DNA of 56,155 nucleotides, taken from assembly GCF_001673315.1 (NCBI RefSeq), contig NZ_LZLQ01000142.1, forward strand, positions 1-56,155, read 5' to 3'. Positions 32,604-40,584 of this stretch are shown in pieces (position 1 is the stretch's first letter; every line of letters begins with the position of its first letter). Below the pieces are notes generated by a model that was not told the DNA's origin, did no database searches, and was given only the letters and a program-made list of their open reading frames with translations. The position numbers and the translations under genes are program-made. This DNA is from Mycobacterium asiaticum. GTDB taxonomy: Bacteria > Actinomycetota > Actinomycetes > Mycobacteriales > Mycobacteriaceae.

Positions 32604-34823
32604 GTGACCCTGGGACTGACCGCCGAGCAGCAGGAACTGAGCGATGCAGTCGGGCAGTTCGCCGCCCGCCACGCTCCGGTCGCCGCGACGCGAGAGAGCT
32701 TCGGCGCGCTGGCCCGCGGGGAGCTTCCCGCTTGGTGGGATGCGCTGGTGGCCAACGGCTTCCACGCCGTCCATCTACCGGAGGACGTTGGCGGGCAGGG
32801 CGGGCAACTGATCGACAGCGCATGTGTGCTGGAAGCCGCGGCAAAGGCGTTGCTACCCGGTCCGTTGCTGCCGACGGTGGCGGCGGGTGCTGTTGCGCTG
32901 CAAGCAGATCCGACACCGGCCAGGGAAGCGCTGTTGAGCGGGTTGGCCGCCGGTAGGCCCGCCTTGGTGGTACTACCCGGCAACGGCCACTTCCACGCCC
33001 GGCCCGACGGTGACCATTGGCTGGTCTCCGGCGCATCGGACGTCACCGCGGGAGCGTGTTCGGCCGAGGTGATCCTGGTCGCGGCCCGTAACCCGGACGA
33101 CGACCTGGTATGGGTCAGCGTGGATCCCGGAAAGCGCACGGCCACAATCGAATCGGTCGAGGGCACCGACATCGTGACCGACGTCGGTCGACTGCGCCTG
33201 GCTGACCACCGCACCGACGAGGTACTGACCGGCATCGATCCCGAGCGGGCCGAATGCGTCGTCGTCGGGCTAGTGGCCGCTACGACGGCCGGCATCACCC
33301 AGTGGTGTGTCGAAGCGGTCACGGCGCACCTGCGCATCCGCGAGCAGTTCGGCAAGGTCATCGGCACCTTCCAGGCGCTGCAGCACAGCGCGGCGATGCT
33401 GCTGATCAACAGCGAGTTGGCCACCGCGGCGGCGTGGGATGCGGTGCGCGCCCAGGACGAATCGCTGGACCAGCACCGGATTGCTGCGGCCGGCGCGGCG
33501 GTTATAGCCATCTCGCCGGTGCCCGACCTGGTGCTGGACGCGCTGACCATGTTCGGTGCCATCGGCTTCACCTGGGAACACGATGTGCATCTGTACTGGC
33601 GGCGGGCGATCAGCCTGGCGGCATCAATCGGCCACGCGAACCGCTGGGCACGCCGGCTGGGGCGGCTGACCTGCACGCAGCAACGTGACATGTCGGTCAA
33701 CTTGGGCGACGCAGACTCGGAATTCCGCTCCTGGGTGGCCCAAAAATTGGACGCGGCACTGCAATTGCGCAACGACCAACCTGGACGACAGGGTGATTAC
33801 GAAGACTTCAAGACGGGGCCGCAACGCACACTGATCGCCGACGCGGGGTTGATCGCGCCGCACTGGCCGCCACCATGGGGCTTGGACGCCGGTCCGCTGC
33901 GCCAGCTCATCATCGACGACGAATTCGCCAAGCGCCCGGAACTCGTCCGCCCGTCGCTGGGCATCGCCGAGTGGATCTTGCCCTCGGTGCTCCGTGCCGC
34001 ACCCGAAGATCTGCAGGAGAAGCTGATACCGCCGACCCAGCGCGGTGAGATCGCGTGGTGCCAGCTGTTCAGCGAACCTGCCGCGGGTTCCGATCTGGCC
34101 GCGCTGACCACTCGCGCCACCAAGGTCGAGGACGGCTGGAATATCAACGGACACAAGATCTGGACGTCGGTGGCCCAGCGGGCCGACTACGGTGCGCTGC
34201 TGGCTCGCACCGATCCGGCGGCCAGCAAGCACCGCGGCATCGGTTACTTCATCCTCGATATGCGCACCCCCGGCATCGAGATCCAACCGATCAAGACCGC
34301 GACGGGTGAGGCACATTTCAACGAGGTATTCCTGACCGATGTCTTCGTGCCCGACGACATGCTGCTGGGAGACCCGGTCGGCGGCTGGAATCTGGCCATT
34401 GCCACCATGGCCGAAGAACGTTCGGCCATCAGCGGTTACGTCAAGTTCGACCGTGCCGCGGCCCTGCGTCGAATCGCCTCGGAAGCCGGACCGGACCGCG
34501 AAGACGCGCTGCGTGCGCTTGGCGAACTCGACGCCTACACCAACGCCATCCGGGCGCTCGGTGTGCGCGAGACGATCCGCCTCCTCGACGGCCAGCCGTC
34601 TGGGCCGGCGTCCAGCATTGCCAAGGTTGCGATGAATGTGTTGCTGCGCCGTACTTTCGAGGCCACGCTGCAGATGACTGGCCGGCTGGCGATGGTAGCG
34701 GTCTCCGACCCCCCCATCGTCGAGCCGTACCTGCACCTGCCCGCGGAGCTGATCGGCGGCGGGACCAGGGAAATTCAGCTGAACATCATCGCTCAGATGA
34801 TCCTTGGCCTGCCCCGCAAATAA
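32604..34823 (+). CDS. Double-domain acyl-CoA dehydrogenase (FadE34-like)
   Basis: A 739-residue protein with two acyl-CoA dehydrogenase modules: residues about 1-340, divergent (LTAEQQELSDAV to the HANRWARRLG region), and about 365-739, with intact FAD-binding QLFSEPAAGSDLAAL, WTSVAQRADY and a C-terminal helical domain. M. tuberculosis FadE34 (Rv3573c, cholesterol side-chain degradation) has the same fused layout. Such enzymes desaturate acyl-CoAs carrying a bulky ring system. The GTG at 32604 fits the start of the domain; the open frame continues upstream across the operator and is not used. It heads the rightward cluster with Ltp and DUF35 genes and is under the divergent TetR. Confidence 0.9.
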   Translation: MTLGLTAEQQELSDAVGQFAARHAPVAATRESFGALARGELPAWWDALVANGFHAVHLPEDVGGQGGQLIDSACVLEAAAKALLPGPLLPTVAAGAVALQADPTPAREALLSGLAAGRPALVVLPGNGHFHARPDGDHWLVSGASDVTAGACSAEVILVAARNPDDDLVWVSVDPGKRTATIESVEGTDIVTDVGRLRLADHRTDEVLTGIDPERAECVVVGLVAATTAGITQWCVEAVTAHLRIREQFGKVIGTFQALQHSAAMLLINSELATAAAWDAVRAQDESLDQHRIAAAGAAVIAISPVPDLVLDALTMFGAIGFTWEHDVHLYWRRAISLAASIGHANRWARRLGRLTCTQQRDMSVNLGDADSEFRSWVAQKLDAALQLRNDQPGRQGDYEDFKTGPQRTLIADAGLIAPHWPPPWGLDAGPLRQLIIDDEFAKRPELVRPSLGIAEWILPSVLRAAPEDLQEKLIPPTQRGEIAWCQLFSEPAAGSDLAALTTRATKVEDGWNINGHKIWTSVAQRADYGALLARTDPAASKHRGIGYFILDMRTPGIEIQPIKTATGEAHFNEVFLTDVFVPDDMLLGDPVGGWNLAIATMAEERSAISGYVKFDRAAALRRIASEAGPDREDALRALGELDAYTNAIRALGVRETIRLLDGQPSGPASSIAKVAMNVLLRRTFEATLQMTGRLAMVAVSDPPIVEPYLHLPAELIGGGTREIQLNIIAQMILGLPRK

Positions 34824-34840
34824 CACAACGAGGAAGCGAC

Positions 34841-36049
34841 ATGGGATTACGCGGAGAAGCCGCAATCGTCGGGTATGTCGAATTGCCGCCCGAACGTCTC
34901 AACAAGGCCTCGCCCGCGCCCTTCGTGCTGGAACAGTGGGCCGAACTGGCCGCAAGCGCACTCGAGGATGCGGGCCTCACCGGTGACGTAGTAGACGGCA
35001 TCGTGGCATCACACCTGGCCGAGTCACAGATCTTCGTCCCCTCGACTATCGCCGAATATCTCGGTGTCCCAGCACGATTCGCCGAGCTCGTAGACCTCGG
35101 GGGCGCCAGCGCCGCCGCCATGGTGTGGCGGGCCGCCGCCGCGATCGAACTCGGCATCTGCGACGCGGTGCTGTGTGCGCTGCCGGCGCGCTACATCACG
35201 CCGTCGTCCAAGAAGAAGCCCAGACCGATCGTGGACGCCATGTTCTTCGGCTCGTCGAGCAACCAGTACGGCTCCCCGCAAGCAGAATTCGAGATCCCCT
35301 ACGGCAACCTCGGCCAGAACGGACCCTACGGCCAGGTAGCACAGCGCTACGCGGCCGTTTACGGATACGACGAGCGGGCCATGGCGAAACTTGTTGTCGA
35401 CCAACGGGTCAACGCCAACCACACGGACGGCGCGATCTGGAGACACAAACCCCTCACCATCGACGATGTGCTCGCCAGCCCCGTCATCGCCGATCCTCTG
35501 CACATGCTGGAGATTGTGATGCCCTGCGTGGGTGGTGCCGCCGTCGTCGTCGCCAACGCCGATCTCGCGCGGCGATCCCGGCATCGGCCCGTGTGGATCC
35601 GGGGATTCGGCGAACATGTGCCGTTCAAAACTCCAACCTATGCCGACGATCTGCTGAACACCCCGATGAAGGCGGCCGCTGATACCGCGTTCGGTATGAC
35701 GGACCTGGCACGCGACCAGATGGACATGGTCTCGATCTACGACTGCTACACGATCACCGTGATGCTGTCACTGGAGGACGCGGGCTTCTGCGAGAAGGGC
35801 AAGGGCCTGGACTTCATCGCTGAGCACGACCTCACTTTCCGTGGGGATTTCCCTCTCAACACCGCCGGGGGCCAATTGGGTTTCGGGCAAGCGGGATTGG
35901 CCGGCGGTATGCACCACGTGTGTGACGCCACACGGCAGATCATGGGCCGTGCCGGTGCGGCTCAAGTTGCCGACTGCAACCGGGCGTTCGTGTCGGGCAA
36001 TGGCGGAATCCTGTCCGAGCAGACGGCGCTCATTCTCCAAGGCGATTGA
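34841..36049 (+). CDS. Thiolase-fold lipid-transfer protein (Ltp), aldolase type, copy 1
   Basis: A 402-residue member of the SCP-x/Ltp thiolase-like family. At the place of the thiolase nucleophile it reads DLGGASAAAM with no Cys, so it should not be a thiolase. Ltp2-like enzymes lacking this Cys cleave 3-hydroxyacyl-CoA by retro-aldol reaction together with a DUF35 partner. The next gene, 11 bases later, is a DUF35 protein. The C-terminal block GGQLGFGQAGLAGG with its conserved glycines is intact, as is SIYDCYT. A GAGGAAG site precedes the ATG. The substrate is probably a side chain of a sterol-like CoA ester. Confidence 0.88.
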   Translation: MGLRGEAAIVGYVELPPERLNKASPAPFVLEQWAELAASALEDAGLTGDVVDGIVASHLAESQIFVPSTIAEYLGVPARFAELVDLGGASAAAMVWRAAAAIELGICDAVLCALPARYITPSSKKKPRPIVDAMFFGSSSNQYGSPQAEFEIPYGNLGQNGPYGQVAQRYAAVYGYDERAMAKLVVDQRVNANHTDGAIWRHKPLTIDDVLASPVIADPLHMLEIVMPCVGGAAVVVANADLARRSRHRPVWIRGFGEHVPFKTPTYADDLLNTPMKAAADTAFGMTDLARDQMDMVSIYDCYTITVMLSLEDAGFCEKGKGLDFIAEHDLTFRGDFPLNTAGGQLGFGQAGLAGGMHHVCDATRQIMGRAGAAQVADCNRAFVSGNGGILSEQTALILQGD

Positions 36050-36060
36050 GGGGAACAACC

Positions 36061-36474
36061 ATGGCGATCAGCTTCGAACGGCCAATGCCGGTCAAGACAC
36101 CCACCACCGCGCCATTCTGGGATGCGCTGGCTCAGCACCGCATCGTCATTCAGTACTCCCCGTCATCGCAGACCTATGTCTTCTACCCGAGAGTGCGGGC
36201 ACCGCGGACGCTGGCCGACGACCTGGAATGGCGGGAGATCTCCGGGATGGGCACGCTGTACTCCTATACCGTGGCACGCCGGCCGGTCAGCCCGCATTTC
36301 GTCGATGCTGTCCCGCAGTTGCTGGCCATCGTCGAATGGGACGAGGGGCCAAGGTTTTCCACCGAGATGGTCAATGTCGAACCCGATCGGCTAAGCGTGG
36401 GCATGCGGGTACGGCCGGTGTTCTGCGACTACCCCGAGCACGACGTCACGATGCTGCGGTACGAGCCCGCCTGA
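36061..36474 (+). CDS. DUF35 OB-fold protein lacking zinc-ribbon cysteines
   Basis: A 137-residue DUF35 protein, the usual partner of Ltp-type enzymes. The N-terminal helix (TTAPFWDALAQHRIVIQYS) and the OB fold (SGMGTLYSYTVARRPVS to RPVFCDYPEHDV) are typical. The rubredoxin-like zinc ribbon normally present between them has lost all four Cys: the segment reads IQYSPSSQTYVFYPRVRAP. It may still pair with the Ltp protein but cannot bind zinc there. The ATG at 36061 has GAGGGG upstream and follows Ltp by 11 bases. It converges with the aldehyde dehydrogenase gene. Confidence 0.88.
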   Translation: MAISFERPMPVKTPTTAPFWDALAQHRIVIQYSPSSQTYVFYPRVRAPRTLADDLEWREISGMGTLYSYTVARRPVSPHFVDAVPQLLAIVEWDEGPRFSTEMVNVEPDRLSVGMRVRPVFCDYPEHDVTMLRYEPA

Positions 36475-36495
36475 CGTTGCTCGCGCAGGAAAAGA

Positions 36496-37950
36496 TCACA
36501 TCTGCGCCCACACGATTTTGGTCTGCAGGTATGCGTCGAGTCCCGCTTTGCCGGACTCGTAGCCCCAACCGGACTGCTTGTACCCGCCGAATGGTACGGA
36601 GTGGTCGAATTGCATCTGGCAGTTCAGGCCGACGGTTCCGGCCTTGAGCCGCTTGGCAATCCGGTGTGCGCGACCGAGGTCTGTGGTCCACGCGGTGGCG
36701 GCCAGCCCGTAGGTGCTGTCGTTCGCCAATGCGACCGCTTCGTCTTCGTCCTCGAACGGAAGAATCGTCACCACGGGCCCGAAGATCTCCTCTTGGAAGA
36801 GCCGGCTGCTGGTCGAGACGTTGGTCAGCACGGTCGGGTGCACGAAATATCCGGTTCGATCCAGGCGGTGTCCACCGGTGACGACCTCGACACCGTCGGA
36901 CTTGCCCTGGTCGATATATCCCAGTACGCGGGAGAGTTGCTTCTGGCTGATCAGCGGGCCGATCATGACGCCGTCTTCCTTGGGGCCGCCCAGTTTCAGG
37001 TTGTTCCCCATCGCCGCGACGCGCTGCACGACCTCCTCGTAGACGCCACGCTGCGCGAAGATGCGCGACCCGCACACGCAGGCCTGGCCGGAGTGGATGA
37101 AGGTGCCGAAGGATGCGACGGCCGTGGCCAGATCCAGATTGGCGTCGTCGAAGATGACGACCGGCGACTTTCCGCCGAGTTCCAGCGTGATCTTCTTCAG
37201 GTTGCTCTGGCCCGAGGCCGCCACGATGGCCCTACCGACCTCGGTCGATCCGGTGAACGCGACCTTGTCGACGTCGGGGTGCGCGGTGATTGCAGCACCG
37301 GCGGTGTGGCCGTAGCCGATCACCATGTTCGCGACGCCGTCCGGCACGCCGGCTTCTGCCAGGATTCGTTCCAGCACGATCGCCGACAGCGGAGTCTCCT
37401 CAGCGGGCTTGACAACGCTGCTGCAGCCCGCCGCGAGTGACGGCGCGAGCTTGGCGCAGAAGTTGAACACCGGACCGTTCCACGGAAAGATCAGTCCGAC
37501 AACGTCATACGGTTCCTTGAGCGTGTAGGCGTGCAGGCGCGAGTCAATGCCGGTAAGCCCGCTCGCGTTCACGTCCACGGCGATGCCCTCGATCTTGGTG
37601 CACCATCCCGCGTAGTACCGGAACCACTCGGAACCCACCGAGACAATCATCTCGGCTTGACCCGGCGGCATGCCGGCGTTGAGCGCTTCCAATTCGGCCA
37701 GGATGTCCTTGTTCTCGTCGATCAAGTCGGCGACTTTCCACAGCACCTTGGCCCGCTCGCTGGGGGGCAGCAGCTTCCACACGCCCGACTCAGACGACTC
37801 CTTCGCCCGCGCGACGGCGTCGTTGACCGCTTCCGTGCCGCAGTCGGTGAACTCGGTGATCTGTTCTTCGGTGGCGGGATCGATGATCGGAATAACCTCA
37901 CCGGTGCCCGGGCGCTCCCGGATTTCGTCCAAAACAGCCTGGACCGTCAT
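36496..37950 (-). CDS. NAD(P)-dependent aldehyde dehydrogenase
   Basis: A 484-residue ALDH superfamily enzyme. The nucleotide motif is GSTEVGR, the general-base region LELGGKSPVVIFDD, and the nucleophile Cys291 in GQACVCG; a second Cys follows two residues later. The ATG at 37950 has a strong AAGGAGG site. It probably oxidises an aldehyde released by retro-aldol cleavage by one of the two Ltp/DUF35 pairs, a link drawn from context only. A LacI regulator gene lies 85 bases upstream on the same strand. Confidence 0.92.
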   Translation of the reverse strand: MTVQAVLDEIRERPGTGEVIPIIDPATEEQITEFTDCGTEAVNDAVARAKESSESGVWKLLPPSERAKVLWKVADLIDENKDILAELEALNAGMPPGQAEMIVSVGSEWFRYYAGWCTKIEGIAVDVNASGLTGIDSRLHAYTLKEPYDVVGLIFPWNGPVFNFCAKLAPSLAAGCSSVVKPAEETPLSAIVLERILAEAGVPDGVANMVIGYGHTAGAAITAHPDVDKVAFTGSTEVGRAIVAASGQSNLKKITLELGGKSPVVIFDDANLDLATAVASFGTFIHSGQACVCGSRIFAQRGVYEEVVQRVAAMGNNLKLGGPKEDGVMIGPLISQKQLSRVLGYIDQGKSDGVEVVTGGHRLDRTGYFVHPTVLTNVSTSSRLFQEEIFGPVVTILPFEDEDEAVALANDSTYGLAATAWTTDLGRAHRIAKRLKAGTVGLNCQMQFDHSVPFGGYKQSGWGYESGKAGLDAYLQTKIVWAQM

Positions 37951-38034
37951 CGGTACTCCTCCTTGAGTATCTGCCTCGTCATGGCGAGGTTATGCGCTTA
38001 ACCAAGCAATGTCCAGAGTTGCACAGCGGGTGGT

Positions 38035-39012
38035 TCAGGTAGACATGCGCACGACTACCCGGGCGATGTCGGTGATGTCGGGAGACGGCGGGGCCGGGTA
38101 TCCCAGCCGTTCGTAAACGGCGGCGATGGCGGCATCGGCGACGGCATTCGGGTCGAACTGCACCGTAGTCAACGGCGGGGTGCTGACCATGCCCATGGTG
38201 CTGGCGTCGACCCCCATGACGGCGAGATCGGTCGGGCAGTGCAGTCCGGCCAGGTGCATGCCGTACAGCACCAGGCAGGCGATCTCATCACTCTGCGCAC
38301 AGACCGCCGTCACCCCAGCGCGCACCCAGTCGGCGACCACCGCAGCGGCGTTGTCCACGGTGATCTCGGCGACCGGTACGGGCGGCAGGTCGCGCGACTC
38401 GGCCGCGCGGGCGACGCCTTCAAGCCAGTACTCGCCCAGCGCCCGCCACTTGGCGATGCCGGTATTGGCGAAGGCGATGTGCCGGTGGCCGCGCGCCACC
38501 AGATGCGCGATGCGCATCTCACCGACCGCGAGGTGAGGATCGCCGAGGGCCGGCAACGTTCCGATCTCGACGAGTGGGATGCCCGCGGTTGTCACCGCGC
38601 GAGAAGCTGCCTCGCTGAGCGGGAACAGGCTGGTGACCGCGACCGGATCGAGATTCTCGATCGCGTCGACGACGTGATGGTCGTCCTCGGTCTCGAAGAT
38701 CTGCACCTGCAGCAAACCCAGCCTTGCCAGCTCGGTGGTCATCCGACTCCCCGCTTGCATGGGCATGTCACCCACCGCCACGTGCGGCACGACGTAGAGC
38801 ACCACGCCGCTCTTGCCGCGGGCCAAATTGCGCGCCGCCAGATTGGGGCGGTAACCGAGCAATTTCGCGGCGCGGTTGACCGCGTCCCTGGTCTGTGCGG
38901 AGATCCGGCGGCCCTCGGCGTTGTTGAGGACATAGCTGACGGTGGCGGTCGACACGTCCGCCAGGCGAGCCACGTCGGCGGTGGTGGGCCGCACACCTTT
39001 ATCCGTGCTCAA
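38035..39012 (-). CDS. LacI-family transcriptional regulator
   Basis: A 325-residue LacI/PurR-type protein. The N-terminal helix-turn-helix is TADVARLADVSTATVSYVLN with the hinge ISAQTRDAVNRAAKLLGY, and a periplasmic-binding-protein-like ligand domain follows (GVVLYVVPHV onward). TTG at 39012 is preceded by GGAAGG at good spacing, so it is preferred over GTG at 39081 or GTG at 38994. It lies between the aldehyde dehydrogenase (same strand, downstream) and the divergent amidohydrolase, and may control both. LacI members in catabolic clusters usually sense a pathway compound. Confidence 0.9.
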   Translation of the reverse strand: MSTDKGVRPTTADVARLADVSTATVSYVLNNAEGRRISAQTRDAVNRAAKLLGYRPNLAARNLARGKSGVVLYVVPHVAVGDMPMQAGSRMTTELARLGLLQVQIFETEDDHHVVDAIENLDPVAVTSLFPLSEAASRAVTTAGIPLVEIGTLPALGDPHLAVGEMRIAHLVARGHRHIAFANTGIAKWRALGEYWLEGVARAAESRDLPPVPVAEITVDNAAAVVADWVRAGVTAVCAQSDEIACLVLYGMHLAGLHCPTDLAVMGVDASTMGMVSTPPLTTVQFDPNAVADAAIAAVYERLGYPAPPSPDITDIARVVVRMST

Positions 39013-39178
39013 CTCGTCACCTTCCGGGCACCGTGATGCCTCATCGTGGCACGCCCAGCCGGATCGCGGTGAGCGGTGCACGCCTCACAGCCGATCCAGA
39101 TCGACTAATAGTGCGTCACCAGACGAGGACTATCGGTATCTAGAAGCCGCACAACCTCGTACAACAGGTCTTACATCG

Positions 39179-39208
39179 TTGACACTGCGATTGGAACCAT
39201 TGTCTACT
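39179..39208 (+). promoter_or_regulatory. Putative promoter of the amidohydrolase/CoA-transferase operon
   Basis: TTGACA at 39179-39184 and TCTACT at 39203-39208 are 18 bases apart, a near-consensus -35 with a weaker -10, ending 24 bases before the ATG at 39233. An imperfect palindrome GATG-CCT-CATC lies nearer lacI, around 39030-39042. Other sequence in this 220-base region shows nothing clear. Confidence 0.45.
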
Positions 39209-39232
39209 AGTCAGCGAAACGGGGTGCAGACC

Positions 39233-40582
39233 ATGGACAAAAACAATCTGATCCTGATCAGCGTCGACGACCACATCGCCGAGCCGGCGGACATGTTCGA
39301 TGCGCATGTGCCCGCAAAGTACAAACACCTCGCCCCCCGGGTGGTCGTCGAACCCGACGGCATTCAGCAGTGGTATTACGGGGAGATCCGCGGACGGAAC
39401 ATGGAGTTGAATGCGGTCGCGGGCAAACCCCGCGAGATGTACAACGTCGACGCCTCACGCTACGACGAGATGCGGCCCGGCTGCTTCAATGTCGACGAGC
39501 GGGTCCGCGATATGAACGCGGGCGGGCAGCTGGCCGGCTTGAATTTTCCGAACTTCACCGGCTTCTCCGGGCAGGTGCTCAACCAGGGACCTGACCGCGA
39601 CGTCAACCTGGTGATGATCAAGGCCTACAACGACTGGCATGTGGACGAGTGGTGCGCCGCCTACCCGGGCCGGTTCATTCCCTGCGGCATCCTGCCGCTC
39701 TATGACGTGGCCGAAGCGGCCAAAGAGGTAAAGCGACTCGCGGACAAGGGCTGTCACGCGGTGACGTTCTCGGAGAATCCGGAAGCGCTGCAGATGCCCA
39801 GCATCCACACCAAGTACTGGTATCCCCTGTTCGAAGCGGTGTGCGACAACGACACTGTGCTGTGCACCCACGTTGGCTCGGCCTCGCGTTCACCGATGGT
39901 ATCGATGGACGCTCCGGCCAGCGTGATGATGACGGCCTCGTCGATGATGAGCATGTTCACCTTCACCGAGCTGATCTGGGCCGAGTTCTGGGCTGACTTC
40001 CCGAAGCTGAAGTTCTCGCTCACCGAGGGTGACGTCGGCTGGATGCCGTACTTCCTGTGGCGCGCCGAGCATGTCTATCAACGCCATTCGGGGTGGACGC
40101 TGGCCAAGTTCCCGCAGGGTTACGCGGGACCCGCCGATGTCTTTCGGCGACACTTCTACACCTGCTTCATCAGCGACAAGGTCGGCGTACAGAACATGAA
40201 CTGGTTCAACGAGGACATGTTGTGCTGGGAGTCTGATTTCCCGCATTCCGACAGCAACTGGCCCTTCGCGCCGGAGGACGTGATCGAGACGATGGGTCAC
40301 CTCGACGATGCCGTCATCAATAAGATCACCCACGAAAACGCCATGGCCGCCTACTCTTTCGACCCCTTCCGGCACATCCCCAAGGAACAGGCGCGCGCCG
40401 GCCGGCTACGCAGCCAGGCGGGTGACGTCGACGTCGTGACCCATGTCGGCCACGAGGCCAGCCAGCGCGACCGGGACGCGTGGACGCGAATGACTCAATT
40501 CGCCCTGCAAGCCCAGGGTGCCGGGCCGGTGACCGTGGAGGCCCCCGGAATCGCCGGGCGCGCGACCGCCCTGGGCAACTGA
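39233..40582 (+). CDS. Amidohydrolase-2 family metal-dependent hydrolase
   Basis: A 449-residue TIM-barrel protein of the ACMSD-like amidohydrolase-2 group. The N-terminal metal motif is SVDDHIAEP, a central His is in LCTHVGS, and the late Asp in WESDFPHSDSNWP. The mycobacterial VDDHxxEP form is common in lipid-catabolic clusters, where it may hydrolyse a ring or decarboxylate a product; the reaction here is unknown. The ATG at 39233 was chosen because the promoter-like sequence lies just before it, though the frame is open further upstream. The CoA-transferase starts two bases after its stop. Confidence 0.88.
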   Translation: MDKNNLILISVDDHIAEPADMFDAHVPAKYKHLAPRVVVEPDGIQQWYYGEIRGRNMELNAVAGKPREMYNVDASRYDEMRPGCFNVDERVRDMNAGGQLAGLNFPNFTGFSGQVLNQGPDRDVNLVMIKAYNDWHVDEWCAAYPGRFIPCGILPLYDVAEAAKEVKRLADKGCHAVTFSENPEALQMPSIHTKYWYPLFEAVCDNDTVLCTHVGSASRSPMVSMDAPASVMMTASSMMSMFTFTELIWAEFWADFPKLKFSLTEGDVGWMPYFLWRAEHVYQRHSGWTLAKFPQGYAGPADVFRRHFYTCFISDKVGVQNMNWFNEDMLCWESDFPHSDSNWPFAPEDVIETMGHLDDAVINKITHENAMAAYSFDPFRHIPKEQARAGRLRSQAGDVDVVTHVGHEASQRDRDAWTRMTQFALQAQGAGPVTVEAPGIAGRATALGN

Positions 40583-40584
40583 AC

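Noticed and set aside
34841..36049. Acetyl-CoA acetyltransferase (true thiolase)
   Set aside because: The nucleophilic Cys is absent and a DUF35 partner follows, so an aldolase-type Ltp fits better.
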